Shown here piece after piece: positions 1-9,831 of a stretch of 64,000 nt of DNA. Within the stretch, counting starts at the first letter, position 1, and the number at the start of each line of letters is the position of its first letter. This DNA comes from Pedobacter sp. SYSU D00535 (GTDB taxonomy: Bacteria; Bacteroidota; Bacteroidia; Sphingobacteriales; Sphingobacteriaceae): NCBI RefSeq assembly GCF_017355855.1, contig NZ_JAFEWD010000001.1, positions 992,001 through 1,056,000 on the forward strand, read 5' to 3'. The notes beneath the pieces are model-generated. The model did no database searches, was not told the origin of the DNA, and saw only the letters and a program-made list of their open reading frames with translations. A program made the translations under genes and the position numbers.

Positions 1-1430
1 TTAATAAAGGCTTCGACAATGGTATTATATTTTCCTGCAAACTCTTCTACTTTTTCTCCTTGCCAGGAATACGTCCATCCGCCGTTCAGGGTACGCATGG
101 AATTACCATTAGGCCCGGTTACCAGTACGTTAGCGCTCTTTTTCAGAGGAAGGATGTTGGCCGTATTTTTTAGCAAGGTGATGGATTCACTCGCGGAGAG
201 GTAAGACAAGCGGGCAAACTCCTCCCCTCCAAACTTGGTATACTTTTTATAATCCGAAACAGGTCGTTCAAAGAGGCCAAGCTGGTATTTTAAGGTAAGA
301 ACCCTGCTTACCGCCTCATTTATGCGTTCTTCCTTAACTTTCCCTTCCTTTACCAGCGCTACCAGATTATCGCAAAAACGTTCGTATTCATACGCAACCA
401 TCGACATGTCGATCCCTGCATTAATCGCAAGCATGATTGCTTCCTTATGGTCCCTGGCTATTTTATCCCTCGTAAAGAGGTTCTCGATATCTCCCCAATC
501 CGTAACAACCAAGCCCTTAAAACCAAGTTCCTCCCGAAGAAGCTTGATTAAAATATCAGGATTCGCATGAACAGGGATGCTGTTGATTAAGCCGGAGTTG
601 ATCATGATCGTATGTGCTCCGGCGTCGATAGCAGCTTTAAATGCAGGGAGATGGTATTCCCGCAAAGCCTGCTCCGAGATGTAAGCGGGGGTACGGTCCT
701 TTCCCGAAACCGATATCTGATAGCCCAAAAAATGCTTCAGGCAGGATGCCACCCGAAAAGGATCTGACACTTGATTATCCTGCCCCTCATACCCTTTTAT
801 CATTTGCTTTCCCAGCTCAGAAACAAGGTAGGGATCCTCACCAAAAGTCTCCCATTGCCTTGGAAAGCGAGGGTCAGGCCCGAGGTCCAGAACCGGCGAA
901 AAGTTCCAGGGAATGGAACTCGCCCTGGTTTCGTAGGCAGTAACTTCTGCACCCTTCAGCACCAGCTCCCGGTTACGGCTTGCGGCCATCGAAATTTGCT
1001 GAGGAAACATTGTAGCACCGGCAGTATAGGTAGTGCCATGAATAGCATCAACTCCATAAATCACAGGAATTTTCAAACCTGTTTTATTCGCGTTTTGAAT
1101 CTGGCTGATAATCTTATACCATACTCCAGGTGTGCGGGCCCTGTTATTTGCCGTATTGAGCACAGAGCCCACCTTGTAGGTAGAAAAGGCTTTTTCCAGC
1201 AAGGCAGGATCTAATTCTACGGGTTCATTACTGCTGAAACGATCTCGCCCTTTGGTAATCACATCCAGCGTTAATTGAGTCATCTGACCCACTTTTTCTT
1301 GAAGCGTCATCTTCGATAAGAGCGCTTGTACTTTACTATCAATTGAAACAGCCGATTCCTTCTTTTTTTGGGCCAGCACAGTACCTGCACAGGCCGCCAC
1401 CAGGACTGCTGTTATAATGGCATTCTTCAT
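1..1430 (-). CDS. Glycoside hydrolase family 3 beta-glucosidase (C-terminus cut by window edge)
   Basis: Exported GH3 enzyme that would release glucose from beta-glucan oligosaccharides. I translated the open frame by hand from the ATG at 1428-1430 to base 1, about 476 residues with no stop, so the C-terminal part lies outside the window. The N-terminus is a signal peptide ending near VLAQ. Motifs seen are KGRDRF and the GH3 nucleophile block VVTDWG, with the nucleophile Asp at about residue 311. GH3 enzymes of this type are usually 750-800 residues. It is the last visible gene of the minus-strand locus with GH16, a TIM-barrel hydrolase and SusCD, which suggests terminal glucose release from beta-1,3-glucan oligomers in the periplasm. 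Family call is firm; linkage preference is inferred. Confidence 0.9.
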   Translation of the reverse strand, partial: MKNAIITAVLVAACAGTVLAQKKKESAVSIDSKVQALLSKMTLQEKVGQMTQLTLDVITKGRDRFSSNEPVELDPALLEKAFSTYKVGSVLNTANNRARTPGVWYKIISQIQNANKTGLKIPVIYGVDAIHGTTYTAGATMFPQQISMAASRNRELVLKGAEVTAYETRASSIPWNFSPVLDLGPDPRFPRQWETFGEDPYLVSELGKQMIKGYEGQDNQVSDPFRVASCLKHFLGYQISVSGKDRTPAYISEQALREYHLPAFKAAIDAGAHTIMINSGLINSIPVHANPDILIKLLREELGFKGLVVTDWGDIENLFTRDKIARDHKEAIMLAINAGIDMSMVAYEYERFCDNLVALVKEGKVKEERINEAVSRVLTLKYQLGLFERPVSDYKKYTKFGGEEFARLSYLSASESITLLKNTANILPLKKSANVLVTGPNGNSMRTLNGGWTYSWQGEKVEEFAGKYNTIVEAFI

Positions 1431-1531
1431 GTTATCTAAAATTAAAAGTGGAATGTATGGTTGCAATCTGCATAAGAGCTGTCTGAGAAACTGGTTGATA
1501 TCCATCCACCGCTCCTCAGACAACTTTCTTA

Positions 1532-2638
1532 CTATTGTTTCTGGAACACCCTCACATAATCTACCATCATTTTTTGAGGCAGGATGGTAGTAGCATCAGG
1601 GCTTCCGGGCCAATTACCTCCTACTGCTACGTTAAACAGCAGGAAAAAATGGTTATGAAATTCACTCATCGCTGGAGCAGTGATATTCACAGCGTAAAAC
1701 TGAACGTCATCTACAAGCCACTTAAGCTCGGTCGCGTCCCAGATCAGAGAGAACACATGAAATTTATCTGAAAAGTCGCCCGAAGCTAAACTGAATGACT
1801 TGCCGGTGGTAGCATAAGTGCCGTTGTTTTCATAGTGGATAGTGCCATGAACGGTATTGTCAAACCCCGGTCCGCCACCTACCAGTTCCATGATATCTAT
1901 TTCGCCGCTTTGAGGCCAGGAAACGGTACTAATGTTATTGCCAAGCATCCATAGTGCAGGCCAGATCCCTTTCCCTTTTGGCAGTTTTGCCCGGATATCG
2001 ATCCGCCCGTAGCGGAATATCTTCTTATCCTGCGTTTTTATTCTTGAGGATGTATATTCCCTTCCCCCGAAGCTTTCCCGCTTTGCGGTGATAGTCAAAA
2101 AGCCATCGGCAACTGATACGTTTTCCTGTCTGTAATACTGAAGTTCATTATTTCCCCAGCCATTATTGCCAGTCCCCGTTTCAAAAGTCCAGTCGCCGGT
2201 ATTTAGGGAAGACCCATTAAACTCATCCCGCCAGATAAGTGACATTCCGGGATAGTTCTCGGGCGATGTATTTTCCTCACCAGACGAATTCACAGAAACA
2301 GAGATCTCTTTTGTGACCACGGCAGATTTATTGTCGGCCGAGTAAGCAGTAACTTTTACAGTATAAGTTCCACTTGAAGTATACCGGTGAGATATGGTCC
2401 CGGTAGTAGAGCGCGTCCCTTCCTCGTTGGCCGATGTACCGAAGTTAAAGTAATAGCGGTTGGCATTGCTAGCGCTAGCGGTGAAATTCACCAGACCAGA
2501 GCCGTCACTACTTACTTCAGCACTCAAACTGAGATTTGATACTCCCGCACTTTCTGTCTCCTTTTTGCAACTCTGTACCAGCAACGGGCACAGCAACAAA
2601 ACCACTAAACAATATTGGATTAAACTCTTCATCTTCAT
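1532..2638 (-). CDS. GH16 endo-beta-glucanase (laminarinase-like) lipoprotein with PKD domain
   Basis: Predicted surface lipoprotein of 368 residues. The lipobox Cys is residue 24 (LVQSC). A PKD/Ig-like domain covers about residues 28-117 and a GH16 jelly roll about 130-368. The GH16 catalytic signature GEIDIME gives nucleophile Glu246, Asp248 and acid/base Glu251. GH16 enzymes with this signature cut beta-1,3 or mixed beta-1,3/1,4 glucans internally. It lies 13 bp after the TIM-barrel hydrolase and 102 bp before the GH3 gene, so all three are probably one operon. A second in-frame ATG two codons on makes the start uncertain by 6 bp. The likely job is cutting polysaccharide at the cell surface before SusCD import. 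Confidence 0.93.
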   Translation of the reverse strand: MKMKSLIQYCLVVLLLCPLLVQSCKKETESAGVSNLSLSAEVSSDGSGLVNFTASASNANRYYFNFGTSANEEGTRSTTGTISHRYTSSGTYTVKVTAYSADNKSAVVTKEISVSVNSSGEENTSPENYPGMSLIWRDEFNGSSLNTGDWTFETGTGNNGWGNNELQYYRQENVSVADGFLTITAKRESFGGREYTSSRIKTQDKKIFRYGRIDIRAKLPKGKGIWPALWMLGNNISTVSWPQSGEIDIMELVGGGPGFDNTVHGTIHYENNGTYATTGKSFSLASGDFSDKFHVFSLIWDATELKWLVDDVQFYAVNITAPAMSEFHNHFFLLFNVAVGGNWPGSPDATTILPQKMMVDYVRVFQKQ

Positions 2639-2651
2639 CTTCTATGAGTTG

Positions 2652-3968
2652 TTATTCCCGTTCTGATTCCTGTCCTACGAAAAAAGGAATATTGGCAGTG
2701 GCTACCTTATTTTTCCCGTCCCTGACGTAAACGAACAGGCGATATGCCCCTTCCTTTTGAGGACTGGAAAAACTGATCTTCCCTTTGCCTTCCTGTTTGT
2801 AATTAAAGGTTACCGGGGCTGGTTTATCTTCATGATCTCCCCCTTCCCCTACCTTTGTCGCCTCAGGCAATAACTCCCAGTAATAATTCAATTGGTCATT
2901 ATCCGGATCAATTGCCAGCACGTTTGCAGGATAGGTTTTGCCCGCTTTCAGATACACATTCAGGTTTGCTTTTTTTCCGTCCAGCTGGAAAGCGTAAATA
3001 TGAGGAGCCTTATTCTCAGGATAAGTTCCTTTCCAGAGATACTGCATCACATCCACTACCTCCGACTCTTCTCCTTTATCGGTAAATAAGCCATACCAGG
3101 TGGGTGTCCGCTCCTGCTTTTGCCCCCATAAAAACACGTAAGAACCGAGACATTTTTCCCTGTCCTTTTCCACTGAATAGGAATACCGGCTCTTGTACAC
3201 GGCAGCCTTTTCACTGCTCGTTTCTTCTACAGGTGCTTTCCATTTGGTGGATAAGCCTTCCCAATGCCCGGTCGGTCCCCATTCTGTGACGATATAAGGG
3301 CCGGTCCAGCCTAGCTCTGCCACCCGTTGCGGCAGTTCAGCCAAGCCTCCGTAGGTATTGATACAAAGAAAATCGATGGCAGTGGCTTTTGCTTTTATGT
3401 AGTCAATCTCGCTCTTATTAATGCCCGCCAGTACCGTGGAAGCAGGATGGTTCGGGTCGACCTCGTGAATCATCTTTGCGATATCATTCACTGCGTCCCA
3501 AACTTTAGGGTTTTTATACGACAAGTTCAGTTCGTTACCGATACCCCAACCAAGGAGAGCCGGATGATCTTTATATTTCATCACTTCCGATTTGATCCTG
3601 TCAAATTGCTTTTTAACTGCAACGGGATCATCATAATTAAAGCCGTGACGTTCTGCCGCTGCAGGAAGTCCCATCAGCACTGTCAGCCCATACTTTTGAG
3701 CAGAATCAAGTACCGCAGCCGCATTGTCTGTACTCCAGGTTCTTATCGAATTTCCTCCGTAGGCAGCCAGGCGGCTTAAATATTTACTACCCCCCGCCCC
3801 CTTAATAAAGTAGGGTTTTCCATCGCGGTACAGCTGAAAGCCGGAACCGGTATTTCTTACTTCTACCTTAACCGCCTTCAGGGAACTCTTTTGATCCTCC
3901 GTCTTCGCTATGCTCACATTCGATATCGCAAACACAGCAACTGCTATTTTCAAAATACTTTTTAACAT
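2652..3968 (-). CDS. Exported GH2/GH5-like TIM-barrel glycoside hydrolase
   Basis: 438-residue exported protein with a signal peptide ending near IAKTE. The barrel has clan GH-A features: WGIGNELN places a candidate acid/base Glu at 146, and IVTEWGPTG a candidate nucleophile Glu at 229. The last 110 residues form an Ig/PKD-like beta domain. The architecture matches proteins usually labelled glycoside hydrolase family 2 TIM-barrel, but it lacks the N-terminal sandwich domains of true GH2, so GH5- or GH17-like activity cannot be excluded. Its ATG directly abuts the stop codon of the SusD gene, implying co-transcription and coupled translation. From neighbours the substrate is a beta-glucan. Fold is fairly sure, specificity is not. 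Confidence 0.75.
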   Translation of the reverse strand: MLKSILKIAVAVFAISNVSIAKTEDQKSSLKAVKVEVRNTGSGFQLYRDGKPYFIKGAGGSKYLSRLAAYGGNSIRTWSTDNAAAVLDSAQKYGLTVLMGLPAAAERHGFNYDDPVAVKKQFDRIKSEVMKYKDHPALLGWGIGNELNLSYKNPKVWDAVNDIAKMIHEVDPNHPASTVLAGINKSEIDYIKAKATAIDFLCINTYGGLAELPQRVAELGWTGPYIVTEWGPTGHWEGLSTKWKAPVEETSSEKAAVYKSRYSYSVEKDREKCLGSYVFLWGQKQERTPTWYGLFTDKGEESEVVDVMQYLWKGTYPENKAPHIYAFQLDGKKANLNVYLKAGKTYPANVLAIDPDNDQLNYYWELLPEATKVGEGGDHEDKPAPVTFNYKQEGKGKISFSSPQKEGAYRLFVYVRDGKNKVATANIPFFVGQESERE

Positions 3969-5693
3969 CTAGTTTGTGTTTTGGGTTAGAAGAGAGGAGC
4001 CCTGAAAGCCCCTCTCCTTTAATTGGTTATAACCAAGATTCTGTCCCAGATTAGGATTCCTCTCCCGTTCTATCTGTGGAATCGGCAACAGGTTGAAGGC
4101 CTCATTATAAATCCTGTTTTCAAGATTCTCCACACTATAAGTGAAGGTTCCATTAATATTCTTCACGATCTTCATACGCTTCACAGGTTGGTTGAAATAG
4201 GTGGAACCTACTTTCCAGCGGCGCACGTCAAAAAAGCGGTGTTCTTCGAACGACAGTTCAACCCTGCGTTCGTTTCTTATCCGCTCTCTGAGTTGCGCTT
4301 GTGTTAGGCCGGCCAGGTCAGGTTGATCAGCTCTGTCGCGTACTTTGTTAATTGCAGTATAAACAGTGGCATCAGGACCCGATTGTTCGTTTCTGGCTTC
4401 TGCATAATTTAACAGCACCTCGGCGTAACGAATAAAAAGCCAGTCGTTATCTCCCCCCTGATACACCTGATCGGCGGTAACATATTTCTCATCCATCATC
4501 TTTTTCAGTCCGTACCCTGTTTTTGTCCGGTCGCCATTGGCTGCCATGTTGGCGTTTCCGCCTTCAAATGTTTCAACGGTTACCCCTTTCCATTGAGATC
4601 CGTTCCTAAGCAGCGACATATCGAGCCGGCTATCACGGTCTTTATAGGGGTTTTGAGGATCATAGCCCGAGCTGGGATCAGAGATAGGTTTTCCGTTCTT
4701 CATTTCGTAGGCGTCTACCAGGTTTTGGGTGGCATGAAAAGCACCCCAAACACCACCGATAACGGCAGGCGCTTGTATGCTCATACCCAGTTTCCAGGCA
4801 GTTTCATGGATTCTTCCCGGTCTCTGGTATTTCTTAGCGAAGATGACCTCCTTGTTACCCATCTTATCCAGGAAGAGCCTGTAATAGTCCGGATGCAGAT
4901 CGTAAACCCCAAGATCCATCACCGCTTTAGCTGCGTCTGCAGCATTTTTCCAGCGGTTCACATCATTGGTAGGATTGTGAAGCGGACTTGCATAGTAAAG
5001 CAGAACCCTCGCTTTTAGTGCCAGTGCGGCTCCTTTGGTGGCGCGTCCAAGTTCTATGTCAGAGTAGCTCACCGGGAGATCAGCTGCTGCCTCGTCGCAT
5101 TCCTTTACAATGAAGTTAACGCACTCCTCGAAACTGTTTCTTGGAACCAGTAAGTCGTCACTGACTTTCTGCTCAGTAGTGATCAGGGGCACACCTCCGA
5201 AGGCCTTGATAAGTTCCTGATAAGCGAAAGCCCGTAAAAACCGGCCTTCTGCTTTTAGTCGGGCTTTAAGTGCAGCATCTGTTGCAGGAACAGCATCTAT
5301 CCGGGCAAGAAGCGTATTCGCTTTCCTGATCACCACATAATTAGCCTGCCACATTTCGATGCTGAAATTGAAGTTGGAAGGAGTCAGATCGCCATTCTGG
5401 ACTGAATTAACATTGAGAGAAGCGTGTCCCTCAATATCGTCGGTCGCCATGTCCAGCAAGCCAAAGCCGACAGACCAGTCCTGCCCCAAGCCGGCGTCCC
5501 TGCGTTCAAATCCGCTTAGCAGGCTTGAATAAATATTGGTTACAAATTGACTTGTAAGACTGATATCACTGAATACCGCAGCATCTGAAACGAAGTCCGT
5601 GGGTTTTATATCAAGCACATCATCTTTACAGGAATAAGTAAGAGAAGCGATACAAAACGCTCCGATAAGCCATTTATATTTTAAAGAATTCAT
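3969..5693 (-). CDS. SusD/RagB-family outer-membrane glycan-binding lipoprotein (beta-glucan locus)
   Basis: 574-residue SusD-like lipoprotein with lipobox Cys22 (TYSC). It has the usual N-terminal helical TPR scaffold, with FLRAFAYQELI and GGVPL motifs, and the C-terminal block of RNERRVELSFEEHRFFDVRRW type. SusD proteins sit as a lid on the SusC barrel and bind the oligosaccharide at the cell surface. The gene follows SusC after 42 bp and is immediately followed, with no gap, by the TIM-barrel hydrolase. Length is normal for the family. The substrate, a beta-glucan, is inferred from the neighbouring GH16 and GH3 genes. Confidence 0.95.
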   Translation of the reverse strand: MNSLKYKWLIGAFCIASLTYSCKDDVLDIKPTDFVSDAAVFSDISLTSQFVTNIYSSLLSGFERRDAGLGQDWSVGFGLLDMATDDIEGHASLNVNSVQNGDLTPSNFNFSIEMWQANYVVIRKANTLLARIDAVPATDAALKARLKAEGRFLRAFAYQELIKAFGGVPLITTEQKVSDDLLVPRNSFEECVNFIVKECDEAAADLPVSYSDIELGRATKGAALALKARVLLYYASPLHNPTNDVNRWKNAADAAKAVMDLGVYDLHPDYYRLFLDKMGNKEVIFAKKYQRPGRIHETAWKLGMSIQAPAVIGGVWGAFHATQNLVDAYEMKNGKPISDPSSGYDPQNPYKDRDSRLDMSLLRNGSQWKGVTVETFEGGNANMAANGDRTKTGYGLKKMMDEKYVTADQVYQGGDNDWLFIRYAEVLLNYAEARNEQSGPDATVYTAINKVRDRADQPDLAGLTQAQLRERIRNERRVELSFEEHRFFDVRRWKVGSTYFNQPVKRMKIVKNINGTFTYSVENLENRIYNEAFNLLPIPQIERERNPNLGQNLGYNQLKERGFQGSSLLTQNTN

Positions 5694-5735
5694 TTCCTTT
5701 TGATTTAATTAGTCAATAACTTAATCTGTGTATCC

Positions 5736-8700
5736 CTAGAACTGCACGTTCAATCCGAGCGTATAGGTTTTTTGTTGAGGATAATACCAACCGATGGCGC
5801 TGGTGTTCTCCGGATCAACGTTTAACATATCCGTGATGGTGAACAGGTTCTGGCCTGTAGCGAAAACCCTGATGCCTCCGGGCGTAATCCTTGAAAGTGC
5901 TTTATTTTTGATGGTGTAAGCGATCTCCACATTTTTAAGACGCAGATAGCTCGCATCCTCCACCCAGAAACTACTTGTCAGGTTATTATTTCCACTCGCA
6001 TTCAGCGACAAGCGAGGATAGGTAGCGTCGGGATTTGCAGGTGTCCAACGGTCGAGCCATTCTTCGGTTACCCGGCCCCCGTTGTAAAAAGCCCAGGCTG
6101 CATTCTGCGTTAATAATTGCTGCGCTCTGCCAGCTCCCTGGATCAGAAAGCTGAACTCGAAGCCCTTAAAATTAATACCGCCATTAATTCCGTAGAGTAT
6201 TTCCGGAAGCGGACCGACGCCAAGGTAGGTGATATCGTAATCGTCAATTTTACCATCGGGAGTTCCATTAGGACCGCTAATATCTTCGTACTTCAAATCA
6301 CCGGGGCCGGTGGAGTTCAAAAACGCTGTAGGCTTTGGAGAGTTGTTATAGTCCTCCTGATCCCTGAAAATTCCTATTGCTCTGTAACCGTAGTAACCAT
6401 TGTTTGGTCTTCCTGTAATTCGCTTTCCTGCAGGAACGTTTGCTGCCTCAGCTGCTTCTACGATCTTATTCCTTGCAAAAGTGAAATTACCTCGTAGATA
6501 ATAATTCAGGTTCCTGCTGATGCTATTTTCATGACTCAACATCAGCTCAATACCCCTGTTCTCCACGATACCAATATTTTCGCTGGGTAAAGCAGCACCG
6601 AACGACATAGGAACAGAAAGGCTGCGTGTTGCGAGAATATCGTCCCGTTTTTCATGGAAATAGGTAAAGTCAAGTCCAAGCAGATTCTTGTAAAAACGCG
6701 ATTCAAAACCAACATCCGTTTTAGTTGAAGTCTCCCAGGTAAGATCAGGATTCGCTATGGCACCGGGAGTTAACCCGTTGACGAGGGAATTTCCAAAAGA
6801 ATAATTGTTATTGATCAGGTTGTACCTGTTGTAGTAGCCAAATCTGCTGCTGATCCGGTCACTTCCTAACTTACCGTAGGATCCTTTAAGTTTCAGATAT
6901 TCTACAGCCTTGCTGCCATTCAAAAAAGCTTCCTTGCTTACCACCCATCCTGCAGAAACAGCAGGAAAATAGCCGGTCCTTCTTTCCGGAGCAAAGTTTT
7001 CAGACTGGTCGCGGCGCAAACTTGCCTGCAGAAAATACTTGCTTGCAAAGTCATAGTTGATGCGAAAAGCAGCACTTCTTAAGCCCGTTCTATTTTCATA
7101 ATCACCAAGGGTCTCATTTAAGGCGGGACCAAAGTTGAGAAGTTCTAAAGCAGAGCTTTCGTAGCTGTTTCTGCCGCCATATAAATTGCTGTTATCATTC
7201 TCCTTTTGCAGGAAGAGTGCTAACGCGGAGATGCCGTGTTGTCCGAAACGATTTTCGTAATTGATGTGCCCCTGCAGTTCCAGACCTCTTGCTTCTCCGA
7301 AATTTTTGTTAAGAGATGATTTTGTAGGAGCAGTGGTGGAATAAGTCCCGTCTGCATTTTTTACGTATAGTGGCACCCATGAATTCCAGGCTTTGTTGTA
7401 ACTGAAACTTCTGTCGAAAGCCAGAACTCCCTTCACTGATAATCCTTCTACCCAGGGAATATCCTGCGTCAGCTGGAAATTTGTTAAAAGAAAATTACCG
7501 GAAGTCCTGTTGTATCCACTTTCCGGACTTACCAGAGCGAGTGGATTTGGATAAGAGCCGGGGCTGGCTAAACGGCCGTCTGCCAGGGTGGCCGGTAGAA
7601 TGGGTGGATTCCGCATCGTATGCTCAAATATGCCACCGGCCGGAGGTGTAATTCTGTTTTCGAGGCGGCCAGACAAATCAACTGCAAACTTGGTTGTGGG
7701 CGTAGCCTGAAGGTCGAGATTGGTGCGGACGTTATATCTTTTATAATTCAAGGATTCATAGAGCCCATCCTCATCGAGATATCCTAAGGAAGCGAAATAC
7801 TTCACCTTTTCGGCACCCCCGCTTAGAGAAAGGTTATGTTGCATCCGCGGCGCATTGCCTCCCAGTACCAGATCCATCCAATCTGTATTGGGATATTGCT
7901 CAGGGTCAGATCCGCTTCTGAAACCCTCTAAGCGCTCCAGCGAGAACTCAGGACTGGCACTGGGATTATCATTTAATTTCGCTTCATTAAATAATACGGC
8001 ATATTCATAAGAACCCAGATTTTTGGGAAGTCGGGTCACTTCAGACGCCCCATAGCTGAAGGAGTAGTTGGCCGTCATCTTCCCAGCCTTACCCCTTTTT
8101 GAAGTTACGAGTATTACCCCGTTTGCCCCTTTAACTCCGAAGATAGCAGCAGAAGATGCGTCTTTCAGCACGTTCACCGATTCTATCTCGTTAGGATCCA
8201 TTTGAGAAAAATCTCTGAATGAGCGTACAATACCATCTACTACCACCAGTGGTTCCATGGTACCGCCGCCAAACGTAGAATTACCGCGGATATAGATCTG
8301 CGCCGCATCGGCTCCAGGCTCACCGCCCGGCTGTTTGGTAATTACTCCGGCAACACGTCCAGCGATGGCATTACTTAAGTCGCCAACAGGACTTTGTACC
8401 AATTGCTTGTTGTTGATAGTTGCGATAGAGCCGGTAACACTTTCTCTTCGCTGCGTTCCATATCCGACTACAACAACTTCATTCATGGTAATTGCATTAT
8501 CATCCATCACCACATTAATTTCTCCACTCTGCTTAACCAGCACTTCCTGATTGGTCATCCCAACAAAACTGAATACCAAAGTGGAACCTGGCTTAGGAAC
8601 AGTGATGGAGTACGTACCAGTGCCACTTGTTGAAGTTGCTGTAGTACCTTCTTTCACTCGTACGGTCACTCCCGGCAGCGGAAGTCCCTGCTTATCGGTA

Positions 8701-8792
8701 ACCCTTCCGGTTACTGTAATATTTTGTGCTATAACCTGCTGTATTACGCAGCTGGTGAACAGCAGAATAAATAGGTATTTTATCTTTTTCAT
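5736..8792 (-). CDS. SusC/RagA-family TonB-dependent outer-membrane transporter (beta-glucan locus)
   Basis: 1018-residue TonB-dependent receptor. It has a signal peptide ending VIAQ, a carboxypeptidase-regulatory-like domain (about 24-100), a TonB-box/plug start at VVVVGYGTQRRES, the SusC plug motif with GANGVILVTSKRG, and a beta-barrel ending LGLNVQF. It imports oligosaccharides across the outer membrane using TonB energy. Unlike the other two SusC proteins here it has no N-terminal STN signalling domain. That fits control by the divergent sensor-regulator at 9832 rather than by an ECF sigma/FecR pair. It is preceded by a PKD lipoprotein gene (29 bp gap) and followed by SusD. Confidence 0.96.
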   Translation of the reverse strand: MKKIKYLFILLFTSCVIQQVIAQNITVTGRVTDKQGLPLPGVTVRVKEGTTATSTSGTGTYSITVPKPGSTLVFSFVGMTNQEVLVKQSGEINVVMDDNAITMNEVVVVGYGTQRRESVTGSIATINNKQLVQSPVGDLSNAIAGRVAGVITKQPGGEPGADAAQIYIRGNSTFGGGTMEPLVVVDGIVRSFRDFSQMDPNEIESVNVLKDASSAAIFGVKGANGVILVTSKRGKAGKMTANYSFSYGASEVTRLPKNLGSYEYAVLFNEAKLNDNPSASPEFSLERLEGFRSGSDPEQYPNTDWMDLVLGGNAPRMQHNLSLSGGAEKVKYFASLGYLDEDGLYESLNYKRYNVRTNLDLQATPTTKFAVDLSGRLENRITPPAGGIFEHTMRNPPILPATLADGRLASPGSYPNPLALVSPESGYNRTSGNFLLTNFQLTQDIPWVEGLSVKGVLAFDRSFSYNKAWNSWVPLYVKNADGTYSTTAPTKSSLNKNFGEARGLELQGHINYENRFGQHGISALALFLQKENDNSNLYGGRNSYESSALELLNFGPALNETLGDYENRTGLRSAAFRINYDFASKYFLQASLRRDQSENFAPERRTGYFPAVSAGWVVSKEAFLNGSKAVEYLKLKGSYGKLGSDRISSRFGYYNRYNLINNNYSFGNSLVNGLTPGAIANPDLTWETSTKTDVGFESRFYKNLLGLDFTYFHEKRDDILATRSLSVPMSFGAALPSENIGIVENRGIELMLSHENSISRNLNYYLRGNFTFARNKIVEAAEAANVPAGKRITGRPNNGYYGYRAIGIFRDQEDYNNSPKPTAFLNSTGPGDLKYEDISGPNGTPDGKIDDYDITYLGVGPLPEILYGINGGINFKGFEFSFLIQGAGRAQQLLTQNAAWAFYNGGRVTEEWLDRWTPANPDATYPRLSLNASGNNNLTSSFWVEDASYLRLKNVEIAYTIKNKALSRITPGGIRVFATGQNLFTITDMLNVDPENTSAIGWYYPQQKTYTLGLNVQF

Positions 8793-8821
8793 AATTGATT
8801 TGGTTAGTCTGTAAAATCTGG

Positions 8822-9652
8822 CTATTGCGCGATGAAGCGAAATTGATGTACCGTTTCATTTGCCTTTCCCGAGCGCAACACCATTTCGGTATCGGAAATA
8901 GAGATGATGCGATAGTTATTGGAAGAAACATCGGTTACACCAATAAATTTACTGGGAGGATTTTCAGGCAAAGTGATCGTCGCTAATCCTGCACCTGCAA
9001 CTGTTGTGCTGAATGTAAAGCTTACGTTATTATAAGACCGGTCGGTCGAGCAGCTGTAATTAGGTGATATATTACCAGCATTGAATGTTGCTCCGTTAGC
9101 ATTGTACGAAGCTTTGAAATCATTATTTACAAAGGCAAACGTATAAACATCATCCTTCTGACAATCTGCAAGGGCACCTCCCTGAAAGTACTGAGCCGGG
9201 TTCCCTTCTGTTCCTACTATTATCGGTGCAGTTGAGTTAGGATCAAGCTTCCAGGGGTGGGCTGTCAGCTTTTTGAAGATTTCGTTATTTAAGATCGGAG
9301 AAAGATCGTCATTGGCGACTGTTACTTGCTGTGTCGCCACATCGTAACCTCCACTTCCATGAGCGTAGAGTTTTACTTCATAAGTTCCTTTTTTTAAAAA
9401 ATAAGCTGTATCAATTGCTTTTCCTGCTCGGAGCCCCTGGCCTGCCCCAATATCCCATTGGTAACGAAAGGCATTCTCCGAAGTACTTTCCAATAGGTAA
9501 GTATTCGTTTTTCCTGTTACCGGTGTTACTTTAAAGCTCGCCTTTGCGGCCTCTCCCAATTCTCCTTCATTTTCCTGACATCCGCTGAACAGGGACGCCA
9601 TAATCAGGGGTATATAGAAATACCGCCGGGTTAAAAAAGATATACGATTCAT
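8822..9652 (-). CDS. PKD-domain surface lipoprotein, candidate glycan-binding protein
   Basis: 276-residue lipoprotein with lipobox Cys25 (LFSGC). A PKD-like domain covers about residues 35-115 (FRYQWDIG start), followed by a C-terminal beta-rich domain of about 140 residues. It is the first gene of the minus-strand beta-glucan operon and precedes SusC by 29 bp, a common place for non-catalytic surface glycan-binding proteins. No catalytic motif was seen. The C-terminal domain was not recognised as a named family. Its role in binding glucan is inferred from position and architecture. Confidence 0.7.
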   Translation of the reverse strand: MNRISFLTRRYFYIPLIMASLFSGCQENEGELGEAAKASFKVTPVTGKTNTYLLESTSENAFRYQWDIGAGQGLRAGKAIDTAYFLKKGTYEVKLYAHGSGGYDVATQQVTVANDDLSPILNNEIFKKLTAHPWKLDPNSTAPIIVGTEGNPAQYFQGGALADCQKDDVYTFAFVNNDFKASYNANGATFNAGNISPNYSCSTDRSYNNVSFTFSTTVAGAGLATITLPENPPSKFIGVTDVSSNNYRIISISDTEMVLRSGKANETVHQFRFIAQ

Positions 9653-9686
9653 AAGATTAAAAATTGGTTTGTTGAGGGTAAAGGTA

Positions 9687-9751
9687 GGGTACTGTCCCCG
9701 TTTCGAGCGATTTTAGGGGTACATCAAAACTACGTCAAAACCTCAAAAACT
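9687..9751. promoter_or_regulatory. Candidate operator cluster between the regulator and the beta-glucan operon
   Basis: The 179 bp divergent intergenic region (9653-9831) holds two GGGTAC hexamers at 9687-9692 and 9717-9722, exactly 30 bp apart in direct orientation. Next come TCAAAAC at 9724-9730 and 9735-9741, 11 bp apart, and a related CTCAAAAAC at 9743-9751. Direct repeats spaced by about one or three helical turns suit a dimeric LuxR-type activator such as the product of the adjacent regulator gene. No clear promoter was identified. The link is inference from spacing only. Confidence 0.3.
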
Positions 9752-9831
9752 GCTTGTCTGAATAGATTTCGCCTACATCATTAGCTATACAAATGGAAAT
9801 TCCATATTTTTAGGACAACTAATTATAACCC

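Noticed and set aside
9687-9722. CCCC/GGGG segments as a hairpin
   Set aside because: Pairing is short and interrupted; direct repeats explain the region better.
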